In this document: in pieces, positions 1 to 4,400 of the stretch
How positions within the stretch are numbered: position 1 is the stretch's first letter
Layout of the letters: the number at the start of each line of letters is the position of its first letter
NCBI GenBank assembly: GCA_023257055.1
Contig: JALRDG010000027.1
Span: 1-5,293, forward strand
Direction: 5' to 3'
DNA: 5,293 bases
Source of the DNA: Candidatus Saccharimonadia bacterium
Lineage (GTDB): Bacteria; Patescibacteriota; Saccharimonadia; Saccharimonadales; Saccharimonadaceae
Made by a program: the position numbers and the translations under genes
The notes under the pieces: generated by a model
What the model saw: the letters and a program-made list of their open reading frames with translations, nothing else
What the model was told of the DNA's origin: nothing
Database searches by the model: none

Positions 1-369
1 GGTTTGGTAGGCATGATTCTTGCCAAGCCAGCCATCTGGAAGTGAGGAGCCGGCAACAAACCGTACGCCAGCATGGGCAAACGATTTAATGAGGTACGAT
101 GTATTGTCGTGCGATTCATCGTCGAATACAATAATCTCCAGTTTCGGGTACCGGCTAGCGATGACACTTTCAAGGCACTGCGTCATGGCGTTAGTTTCGT
201 TTCTTGCAGGAATACAAACACTGACGCTCGGAAGCTCATCGAGCGTCTGCGCTTCGGAAAGCAGGCGATGCATCGTCTGTACGCGAAAAGCTCGTCGCAG
301 CCGCACAAAAAAGAACAGTGCCACTCCGGCATACATTACAAGTACTACGCTGAGCATAAGCAAAATCAT
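1..369 (-). CDS. Family 2 glycosyltransferase, N-terminal part (runs off the left edge)
   Basis: The minus strand is open from an ATG at 369 to the window edge, giving 123 residues of a longer protein. Residues 1-23 are a hydrophobic membrane anchor (MILLMLSVVLVMYAG...), followed by a basic stretch (RLRRAFR). The GT-A core starts at about 49 with VSVCIPARNE. It continues with EIIVFDDESHDNT (78-90), whose D83/D84 fit the nucleotide-sugar-binding aspartates of GT2 enzymes, and DGWLGKNHA (112-120). The GW-GK-A motif is familiar from membrane-linked GT2 proteins of the HpnB/CrtQ-like type, so transfer of a sugar to a lipid or carotenoid-like acceptor is possible, but the acceptor cannot be read here. 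The catalytic base region and any C-terminal membrane helices lie outside the window. A GTG at 378 (M-K-R-M...) is an alternative start. ATG369 is preferred because an extended -10 box ends 7 nt upstream. The gene is divergent from secE. Confidence 0.85.
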   Translation of the reverse strand, partial: MILLMLSVVLVMYAGVALFFFVRLRRAFRVQTMHRLLSEAQTLDELPSVSVCIPARNETNAMTQCLESVIASRYPKLEIIVFDDESHDNTSYLIKSFAHAGVRFVAGSSLPDGWLGKNHAYQT

Positions 370-376
370 CCTCTTC

Positions 377-385
377 ACTATAGCA
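377..385 (-). promoter_or_regulatory. Extended -10 promoter of the glycosyltransferase gene
   Basis: The minus strand reads TGCTATAGT, a TG-N extended -10 box with hexamer TATAGT at 382-377. No good -35 hexamer is present 16-18 nt upstream, which extended -10 promoters tolerate. The hexamer ends 7 nt before the ATG at 369, so transcription would start at or next to the start codon and the mRNA would be leaderless. The expected -35 position overlaps the -35 of the divergent secE promoter. Confidence 0.5.
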
Positions 386-401
386 TATAGCCGGGGTCAT
401 A

Positions 402-431
402 TTGACAGATTTGGCTACCTGCGCGTATACT
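402..431 (+). promoter_or_regulatory. Sigma-70-type promoter of secE-nusG
   Basis: A perfect -35 TTGACA (402-407), an 18-nt spacer and a -10 TATACT (426-431) lie upstream of secE. Transcription would begin near 438, leaving a leader of about 45 nt that includes a short hairpin and the ribosome binding site. This is the best consensus match in the window, which suits a constitutively needed housekeeping operon. Confidence 0.8.
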
Positions 432-441
432 ATGTATTGAC

Positions 442-459
442 AGTCTGCATAAGCAGACT
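442..459 (+). other. Hairpin at the 5' end of the secE-nusG leader
   Basis: AGTCTGC (442-448) and GCAGACT (453-459) form a perfect 7-bp stem around an ATAA loop, only a few nucleotides after the predicted transcription start near 438. It lies upstream of the GGGAG ribosome binding site at 470-474 and does not cover it. No T-run follows, so it is not an intrinsic terminator. A 5' stabilising stem-loop or a protein-binding site are both possible; neither is shown. Confidence 0.55.
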
Positions 460-483
460 TTATTTAATTGGGAGAGTTTCGTC

Positions 484-822
484 GTGGCAGACAAAAAGCA
501 AGCGAGCAGCGAGAAAACGGTGGTGACCCGCATCAAAGCGACCGAACCCACTCCGTCCGCTAAAAAGCAAAAAAAGAAAACAGACACAAAAAAAGTTCGG
601 CAAGTGCGCACAACAGAAGAGCGACCAACGAAAAACCCAATCGTTAACTTCTGGCGTTACGTAAAGGGTGCATGGCAAGAACTTCGACAAGTTCATTGGC
701 CAACCCGCCAAGCAACATGGAGCATGACAGGCGCAGTGCTAGCATTCAGTGCAATTTTTGCAGCCCTTATCCTACTGCTTGATGCCGGATTCCAACTATT
801 ATTTGAACAAATTTTGAAATAA
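484..822 (+). CDS. secE: Protein translocase subunit SecE
   Basis: SecE is the small membrane subunit that clamps SecY in the SecYEG protein-export channel of the cytoplasmic membrane. The 112-residue product has a hydrophilic, lysine-rich N-terminal extension (about 1-50). The conserved amphipathic surface helix and hinge follow (FWRYVKGAWQELRQVHWPTR, 56-75). A single transmembrane helix spans about 82-100 (TGAVLAFSAIFAALILLL). The length fits single-helix bacterial SecE with an N-terminal extension, unlike the three-helix form of E. coli. Translation starts at GTG 484, 9 nt after a GGGAG ribosome binding site (470-474). nusG follows 11 nt after the stop, the classic secE-nusG order, which supports the call. 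Confidence 0.95.
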   Translation: MADKKQASSEKTVVTRIKATEPTPSAKKQKKKTDTKKVRQVRTTEERPTKNPIVNFWRYVKGAWQELRQVHWPTRQATWSMTGAVLAFSAIFAALILLLDAGFQLLFEQILK

Positions 823-833
823 GGATAGAGACA

Positions 834-1379
834 ATGGGACAAAATCGTTACGACAGCACGCGCGCATGGTACGCCATCCACACCTACAGCGGCTACGAAG
901 AAAAAGTAGCTGACAGCATTCGTCAGCGCATTAATGCCGTCGACATGGCCGACAAAATTTTCGACGTCATGGTACCAAAGGAAAAGCAGATTCAAATCAA
1001 GAACGGCAAACGCAAAGTTATCGAAGCAAAGATTTTCCAAGGCTACGTACTTGTTGAAATGAAACTGACCGATGAAACATGGTACATCATCCGAAACACT
1101 CCAGGTGTCACCGGTTTTGTTGGCGCCGACACCACACCGACTCCTGTTTCTGAAAAAGAAATCACAAAAATCAAGAAGCGTATGGGCGTAGAAGACCCTA
1201 AGCATCAAATTGATTTCGCCGAAGGGGAAGTCGTCTCTATTACCGACGGACCATTCAAAGGATTCGATGGCGCTATTTCTGAAATCGACACCCAAAAAGG
1301 TAAGATCAAGGTTATGGTCAGTATGTTCGGTCGCGATACACCAGTAGAGCTCGACGCACTGCAGGTGAAAAAAGTTTAG
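834..1379 (+). CDS. nusG: Transcription termination/antitermination factor NusG
   Basis: NusG binds the clamp of elongating RNA polymerase through its N-terminal domain, and Rho or the S10/ribosome through its C-terminal KOW domain, so it affects pausing, termination and coupling to translation. The 181-residue protein has normal NusG length. The NGN domain covers about 11-115, with AWYAIHTYSGYEEKV at 11-25, FQGYVLVEM at 68-76 and IRNTPGVTGFVG at 86-97. The KOW domain runs from about 128 to 181, with GEVVSITDGPFKGFDGAI (131-148) and VSMFGRDTPVEL (162-173). A ribosome binding site AAGGA (821-825) overlaps the secE stop codon and serves the ATG at 834, so the two genes are probably translationally coupled. 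The operon ends here at a strong terminator rather than continuing into rplK. Confidence 0.97.
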   Translation: MGQNRYDSTRAWYAIHTYSGYEEKVADSIRQRINAVDMADKIFDVMVPKEKQIQIKNGKRKVIEAKIFQGYVLVEMKLTDETWYIIRNTPGVTGFVGADTTPTPVSEKEITKIKKRMGVEDPKHQIDFAEGEVVSITDGPFKGFDGAISEIDTQKGKIKVMVSMFGRDTPVELDALQVKKV

Positions 1380-1396
1380 TTTATCTAGTACGCCAT

Positions 1397-1428
1397 AAAA
1401 AACACCGAGCGATAAGTCGGTGTTTTTT
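1397..1428 (+). terminator. Intrinsic terminator of secE-nusG
   Basis: AAAAAACACCGA (1397-1408) pairs perfectly with TCGGTGTTTTTT (1417-1428) around an 8-nt loop (GCGATAAG). The functional core is the 7-bp ACACCGA/TCGGTGT stem followed by six Ts. The A-run on the left arm would also give a U-run on the opposite strand. It begins 18 nt after the nusG stop. Confidence 0.92.
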
Positions 1429-1515
1429 ATTTATACACATAAATAGGCACCGGATCAGAGCACTTACGCCTAGTAACGCTCGCATCATTTAATTGGGTTA
1501 TTTTACCATATCTAC

Positions 1516-1543
1516 TTGCATAAACTGTATCTTCATGTATAAA
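1516..1543 (+). promoter_or_regulatory. Probable promoter of the 236-residue orphan gene
   Basis: A weak -35 TTGCAT (1516-1521), a 16-nt spacer and a good -10 TATAAA (1538-1543), directly preceded by TG, lie before the ATG at 1551. Only 7 nt separate the -10 from that ATG, and there is no Shine-Dalgarno, which predicts a leaderless transcript. The rest of the 1429-1550 gap shows nothing else I can identify. Confidence 0.45.
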
Positions 1544-1550
1544 CTACTGC

Positions 1551-2261
1551 ATGAACGAGCACGACAAATTCCCAAGCCAGCCAAATGAAGAAGCAGGAAA
1601 CCATGAAGCGTTTCAACTCGACCTTGATGTCGACATGAACGAAAATCCACTTCTTGCCGCAACACTCATGCATAGCCAAACGCAAGGTGATATATTATCA
1701 CAAGTGTCTGCCATGCAAGAGGGCGCAGGTGGGCCGACGCGGGATGAAGCCGGCGTAATACTTAACCAGCAGTTAAACGAACTTTATACGCAAACAAAAA
1801 ACGTCTTCGAGGCATTCGCTGGTAGCGACGAAGACATCGAAGACGCGGCGCGCATGTTTACTACATTTTACATAAGTGAACAGGAGCAGCGACTGGCACA
1901 TCTTGTTCAGACGACCAATCAAAACCCATATAAGTCGTATGAAGATGAAAACTTTTTCGAAGCGACTAAAGCAACGATGCACATGTATCGCGGACTAAGC
2001 GAAGAAGGCAATTACGAAGACAGCCTGAAAAAGATGTACTGGATGGAAATCATGACAAATTTCCAAGCATTCGCCGAGCAGCTACCACCTAATCTTGAAG
2101 AATTACGCATACAAGCTGAAAGAGAAGTTGCTGCCCAGGAGTTAAAGGCGAAACTTCGTCGCCGCGAACAGCTCGAAGACGGCGCACGATCAGCCGCAAA
2201 AGCCGTGCTCACCGGGCTCGTCATCGGTACTACAATTCGCTTCCTTAATAAACCGCGCTAG
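1551..2261 (+). CDS. Acidic orphan protein with a C-terminal hydrophobic helix
   Basis: I do not recognise this 236-residue protein. The N-terminal third is acidic and polar, probably partly disordered, and rich in N, E, D and Q. The middle (about 65-180) looks largely helical, with aromatic-containing segments such as NVFEAFAGS and MYWMEIMTNFQAFAEQL. Residues 183-212 are a highly charged predicted helix (EELRIQAEREVAAQELKAKL...). The last segment, AKAVLTGLVIGTTIRFL (216-232), is hydrophobic enough to touch or enter a membrane, so tail anchoring is conceivable. No signal peptide or catalytic motif is visible. The start is ATG 1551: a -10 box ends 7 nt before it and there is no ribosome binding site. 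Later in-frame ATGs (residues 29, 40, 55) also lack one. It converges on the deacetylase gene with a 27-nt gap. Codon use resembles its neighbours. Confidence 0.75.
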   Translation: MNEHDKFPSQPNEEAGNHEAFQLDLDVDMNENPLLAATLMHSQTQGDILSQVSAMQEGAGGPTRDEAGVILNQQLNELYTQTKNVFEAFAGSDEDIEDAARMFTTFYISEQEQRLAHLVQTTNQNPYKSYEDENFFEATKATMHMYRGLSEEGNYEDSLKKMYWMEIMTNFQAFAEQLPPNLEELRIQAEREVAAQELKAKLRRREQLEDGARSAAKAVLTGLVIGTTIRFLNKPR

Positions 2262-2288
2262 GGCTTGCCCAGTATGCCTAACTTTCGA

Positions 2289-2975
2289 TTACGTAATCAC
2301 TCGAAAATAATTTAGCCCAATTGAATCACCGAAATTACGTAGATGCTGATCGCAGTCGGCGCGCTGGCTATGGTGCGCACGCATGACGGCAATAATTTGC
2401 TCCCGGTAGGCGCGTGCATCGATAACTTCGTCTATTTCGTTCTCTTTGCGGCCCGGTTCCATATAAATCCAGTCGACATTCGGTTCCGGTGCATGCTGGT
2501 AAGGTAGGCAAACAAGACGCACCTTTTTAAAGCGGCTATCTTTTTTGCGTAACGTATAGTACGCCCAACACGTCGCTCGAGCAGCGACGATGTGATCAAT
2601 ATGTCCAGTGACACCATTCAAATCGATTGTCATGAGTTCGATTTCCGTCTCGTCAACTGCCGACCTAATTTCATTCGTAATAAGATCGACTAGCTGTCGC
2701 CCTATCTCGACCATACTGTCATTTGTCAGCTGGCCATCTTTATATCCCAGATAATGGAGTTTCCGTGCGCCAATCAATCGCCCCGATTCGCGCCATTCTT
2801 TTTCACGCACGTCCATAAGATTAGGGACATTATCTGGATTGACACCCGCTTCTCCAAGCGTAAGTGTTACCATCTGCACCTCAACACCGTCCGCCGCCTC
2901 CATGAGTAGCGTACCGGCCGGTCCAAATGCCTCGTCATCCGGATGAGCGAATATGCCAAAAAGTATTTTCTTCAT
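2289..2975 (-). CDS. PIG-L/LmbE-family zinc-dependent N-deacetylase
   Basis: The 228-residue product matches the PIG-L/LmbE family, metal-dependent amidases that remove acetyl groups from N-acetylglucosamine-type substrates (GlcNAc-PI, the mycothiol and bacillithiol pathways, and others). AHPDDE at 10-15 supplies metal ligands H11 and D14 and the catalytic D13. REKEWRESGRLIG (57-69) is the conserved arginine/glutamate helix. GVTGHIDHIVA (121-131) holds the HxDH motif with a third zinc ligand. HHSQ (201-204) is the C-terminal histidine motif. All key residues appear present, so it should be active; the substrate cannot be deduced. It has no signal peptide and is probably cytoplasmic. ATG 2975 is chosen because the family's N-terminal strand (KKILFGIFAHPDD) begins right there. 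Extending to 3056 adds 27 unrelated residues and crosses the divergent gene's start. No Shine-Dalgarno precedes it. Confidence 0.92.
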   Translation of the reverse strand: MKKILFGIFAHPDDEAFGPAGTLLMEAADGVEVQMVTLTLGEAGVNPDNVPNLMDVREKEWRESGRLIGARKLHYLGYKDGQLTNDSMVEIGRQLVDLITNEIRSAVDETEIELMTIDLNGVTGHIDHIVAARATCWAYYTLRKKDSRFKKVRLVCLPYQHAPEPNVDWIYMEPGRKENEIDEVIDARAYREQIIAVMRAHHSQRADCDQHLRNFGDSIGLNYFRVIT

Positions 2976-2981
2976 ACGCTC

Positions 2982-3010
2982 AGTGTACCTATCACAACGA
3001 CACATGAAAA
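2982..3010 (-). promoter_or_regulatory. Probable promoter of the deacetylase gene
   Basis: On the minus strand a -35-like TTTTCA (3010-3005) and a -10-like TACACT (2987-2982) are separated by 17 nt. The -10 ends 6 nt before the ATG at 2975, predicting a leaderless or nearly leaderless mRNA. It overlaps the oppositely directed promoter at 2991-3019. The match is moderate. Confidence 0.45.
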
Positions 3011-3019
3011 GACTATACT
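2991..3019 (+). promoter_or_regulatory. Probable promoter of the 127-residue orphan gene
   Basis: A good -10 TATACT (3014-3019) lies 6 nt before the ATG at 3026, with a weak -35 ATCACA (2991-2996) at 17-nt spacing. There is no ribosome binding site, so a leaderless transcript is likely. The -10 sits in a dyad, ACTATA-CT-TATAGT (3012-3025), so a -10-like TATAGT can also be read on the minus strand. Confidence 0.5.
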
Positions 3020-3025
3020 TATAGT

Positions 3026-3409
3026 ATGAATATAATAAAGTATGTTGACACTGCAAAACAGGAGGGTGGTGTTACAGCTCAATGGCCATCCGGAAAACTG
3101 ATACACAAAGATGATGCGTGGTACTTTCCAGCACTTCCGGACGAAACCGTCATCACATCCGAAGATACTCTTGAAAAAGCGTTAGATAACTTTCTTGCTC
3201 GTTTCGATAGCGAACTGCAAAAGGACGATCGCTACCTCGGTATATGGTTTGACAAGGAAGCTAATAGGTATCATATCGACGTTAACTGTCGCGTAGAAGA
3301 TACAGCTAAAGTTATAGAAATGGCAAACACATTTAGCGCAAACAGTACGTATAAAATCAAAAGTATCTATAACATCCGACGTGACACAGAAATCGCCATC
3401 GATGCATAG
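3026..3409 (+). CDS. Orphan protein of 127 residues
   Basis: I do not recognise this protein. It is a soluble-looking mixed alpha/beta polypeptide without signal peptide, membrane helix, cysteine cluster or evident catalytic motif. Visible segments are a possible strand pair around GKLIHKDDAWYFPALPDE (23-40), a helix DTLEKALDNFLARFDSEL (47-64), a strand RYLGIWFDKEANRYHIDVN (69-87) and a helix EDTAKVIEMANTFS (91-104). This is a plausible small folded domain. ATG 3026 is supported by the -10 box ending 6 nt upstream; no Shine-Dalgarno is present. It is divergent from the deacetylase, and the shared 50-bp control region may mean linked or mutually exclusive expression. Only three bases separate its stop from the -35 of the next gene's promoter, and no terminator lies between, so read-through into that gene is possible. 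Confidence 0.7.
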   Translation: MNIIKYVDTAKQEGGVTAQWPSGKLIHKDDAWYFPALPDETVITSEDTLEKALDNFLARFDSELQKDDRYLGIWFDKEANRYHIDVNCRVEDTAKVIEMANTFSANSTYKIKSIYNIRRDTEIAIDA

Positions 3410-3412
3410 ATA

Positions 3413-3441
3413 TTGACTTTCTATTGTATTTATGCTAATAT
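3413..3441 (+). promoter_or_regulatory. Strong promoter of the G+C-rich gene
   Basis: TTGACT (3413-3418), a 17-nt spacer and TAATAT (3436-3441), with an extended -10 TG at 3433-3434, form a well-built promoter. Transcription would start near 3448, giving a leader of about 50 nt. In the leader, CTAGT (3451-3455) can pair with ACTAG (3469-3473). The AT-rich promoter contrasts with the G+C-rich gene it drives. Confidence 0.7.
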
Positions 3442-3497
3442 AGCTACTATCTAGTTTGGCTGCCGCCTACTAGCGACCCTAGGAATAGGAGTTTACC

Positions 3498-3926
3498 GTG
3501 AAGCTGGACCCGAAGGGCAAGAAGCGCGACGACCGTAAGCGTGCCATCAAGAACGCGATGCGCAGTCGCAACTACGACACGTCGCGTACGCCCGACGGCG
3601 AGCAGCTCGACCGCTGGTCTTGCCAGCGTCGTGCGAAGTCGGTCGTCAAGAACAAGAAGAAGAGCGCCCGCAACCTGATCAACAGGCAGTTGCACTCTGA
3701 AGCTCTCGGCGACGACACCGGCGTCTCCGAGCTCTCCGACAACAAGCACCTGGTGGCGTACGGCACCTGGTACGGCGACGCACGCTGCGTTCCGCACCTG
3801 GCGTTCGGAGGCAGGCCGCTCGACCCGAACCTGACGTTCGAAGAGCTGCTCGCCGAAGCCGAGGCTCGTCGTGGACACTTCGACGCCATTCGCTCGCGTG
3901 CGAACCTGCGCGTCACCTCCTGGTAG
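3498..3926 (+). CDS. G+C-rich basic orphan protein of 142 residues
   Basis: I do not recognise this protein. The N-terminal 65 residues are strongly basic (KLDPKGKKRDDRKRAIKNAMRSR..., then RRAKSVVKNKKKSARN), typical of nucleic-acid or ribosome contact, but no named fold is evident. The second half is more balanced, with HLVAYGTWYGDARCVPHLAFGG (84-105), a helix LTFEELLAEAEARRGHFDAIRSR (112-134) and the terminal NLRVTSW. There is no signal peptide or membrane segment; there are two cysteines (42, 97). GTG 3498 follows AGGAG (3487-3491) by 6 nt. Hand-counted segments are about 63-65% G+C against about 47% in the preceding gene. Every Lys is AAG, and Asn, Asp, Phe and Tyr all use C-ending codons. 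That suggests either acquisition from a high-G+C donor or extreme selection for expression. It has its own promoter and terminator. Confidence 0.85.
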   Translation: MKLDPKGKKRDDRKRAIKNAMRSRNYDTSRTPDGEQLDRWSCQRRAKSVVKNKKKSARNLINRQLHSEALGDDTGVSELSDNKHLVAYGTWYGDARCVPHLAFGGRPLDPNLTFEELLAEAEARRGHFDAIRSRANLRVTSW

Positions 3927-3946
3927 CTTCATCTCCTCGCGGGTTT

Positions 3947-4009
3947 GACCCGTCGAAACGACTCGTTGATGATCATTCATCAACTGTAGCCGTTTCGGCG
4001 GGTCGTTTT
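3947..4009 (+). terminator. Long nested stem-loop, probable terminator of the G+C-rich gene
   Basis: GACCCGTCGAAACG (3947-3960) pairs with CGTTTCGGCGGGTC (3991-4004) in a 14-bp stem with one G-U pair. Inside it, GTTGATGA (3965-3972) and TCATCAAC (3977-3984) form a second perfect 8-bp stem with a TCAT loop. Only four Ts follow (4006-4009), so the U-tract is short for an intrinsic terminator. A competing small hairpin, CGGGT-TTG-ACCCG (3940-3952), uses the same ACCCG segment. It begins 20 nt after the stop codon. Besides termination, a 3'-end stability element is possible. Confidence 0.7.
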
Positions 4010-4015
4010 CGTATA

Positions 4016-4044
4016 GTGACATTTTATGAAGTATAGTGTATAAC
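4016..4044 (+). promoter_or_regulatory. Promoter of the 70-residue orphan gene
   Basis: GTGACA (4016-4021), a 17-nt spacer and TATAAC (4039-4044), directly preceded by TG, each match the sigma-70 consensus at five of six positions. Transcription would start near 4051, leaving a leader of about 37 nt before the TTG at 4088. Confidence 0.6.
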
Positions 4045-4052
4045 ATATTCAT

Positions 4053-4090
4053 TGCAGTACATTCTGCACTTGAGCAAGGAGGCTCAATTG
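4053..4090 (+). promoter_or_regulatory. Structured leader displaying the ribosome binding site in a hairpin loop
   Basis: TTGAGC (4070-4075) and GCTCAA (4082-4087) form a perfect 6-bp stem whose loop is AAGGAG, the Shine-Dalgarno core. The stem ends exactly at the TTG start codon (4088-4090). Upstream, TGCAG (4053-4057) pairs with CTGCA (4064-4068) in a second short hairpin. The same TGCAG could instead pair with CTGCA at 4092-4096 inside the coding region, which would enclose the ribosome binding site. This arrangement fits translational control, but only the pairing potential is visible. Confidence 0.5.
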
Positions 4091-4300
4091 TCTGCAGGTA
4101 AGTGGTTCTCCGACCTACGAGTCATGTTCTACGCATACCGCTCGGCCAAGACCAACCGCGACAATATTGCACACTCCGTACGTGACGACAGTGGCGTCGC
4201 ACTGGCTCGTGCAAACCAAGATAAGCGACATGCACTGAATGATGTGCTATCGCACCTAACAAGCCCAATTCGACGCAATAAGCCGAACTCCTGGCGGTAA
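4088..4300 (+). CDS. Small basic orphan protein of 70 residues (TTG start)
   Basis: I do not recognise this protein. The 70-residue sequence is basic and probably helical: KWFSDLRVMFYAYRSAKTNRDNIAHSVRDDSG, then VALARANQDKRHALNDVLSHLTSPIRRNKPNSWR. It has no cysteine, signal peptide or membrane segment. TTG 4088 is preferred because a perfect AAGGAGG (4076-4082) stands 5 nt before it. The longer reading from TTG 4052 adds 12 residues, has no ribosome binding site and would place the Shine-Dalgarno inside the gene. Its own promoter, leader and terminator make it a stand-alone unit, which supports a real gene despite its size. G+C content is intermediate between the G+C-rich gene before it and the rest of the window. 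Confidence 0.68.
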   Translation: MSAGKWFSDLRVMFYAYRSAKTNRDNIAHSVRDDSGVALARANQDKRHALNDVLSHLTSPIRRNKPNSWR

Positions 4301-4328
4301 AACCAAGGATACTTGGCACACCATAAGC

Positions 4329-4357
4329 AAGCCCCGTGTATATTACGCGGGGCTTTT
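4329..4357 (+). terminator. Intrinsic terminator of the 70-residue orphan gene
   Basis: A 12-bp stem pairs 4329-4340 (AAGCCCCGTGTA) with 4344-4355 (TACGCGGGGCTT), containing one G-U pair and a very short TAT loop. A run of four Ts (4354-4357) overlaps the right arm. It starts 28 nt after the stop codon. Confidence 0.88.
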
Positions 4358-4363
4358 ACTCGC

Positions 4364-4395
4364 AAAAGAAAAGGCGCCCGTTTAAATCGGACGCC
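4364..4395 (-). terminator. Intrinsic terminator of the membrane protein gene
   Basis: On the minus strand GGCGTCCG (4395-4388) pairs with CGGGCGCC (4380-4373) in an 8-bp stem with one G-U pair around ATTTAAA. TTTTCTTTT (4372-4364) follows. The stem begins 5 nt after the stop codon of the upstream gene. With the plus-strand terminator at 4329-4357 it separates the two convergent genes. Confidence 0.88.
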
Positions 4396-4400
4396 ACGCA

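Noticed and set aside
437..468. Second promoter before secE using TTGACA at 437-442
   Set aside because: The best -10-like hexamer (TTTAAT, 463-468) is 20 nt away, too far; at 18 nt only TATTTA is available. The promoter at 402-431 is much better.
20..526. Plus-strand open frames over the left edge (20-526 and 73-390)
   Set aside because: They overlap the minus-strand glycosyltransferase, which has clear GT2 motifs. Their own translations show no family features and one runs across the secE promoter.
693..1295. 200-codon open frame on the minus strand
   Set aside because: It lies antisense to secE/nusG, has no ribosome binding site and no recognisable motif; nusG is certain.
2261..2270. GGGC-TT-GCCC as a terminator for the 236-residue gene
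   Set aside because: Four base pairs with a 2-nt loop, overlapping the stop codon and without a T-run, are not adequate.
2976..3056. 27-residue N-terminal extension of the deacetylase
   Set aside because: PIG-L proteins begin at the strand just before AHPDDE; the extension crosses the divergent gene's start and both predicted promoters.
3447..4052. 201-codon open frame on the minus strand
   Set aside because: It is an antisense shadow of the G+C-rich gene, where stop codons are rare, and it runs through the terminator hairpin. The plus-strand gene has promoter, AGGAG and terminator.
4052..4087. TTG 4052 as start of the 70-residue gene
   Set aside because: It has no ribosome binding site and coincides with the predicted transcription start; the perfect AAGGAGG serves TTG 4088.
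4329..4395. Back-to-back hairpins as a CRISPR-like or mobile-element repeat
   Set aside because: The two hairpins differ in sequence, and each is explained as the terminator of one of two convergent genes.
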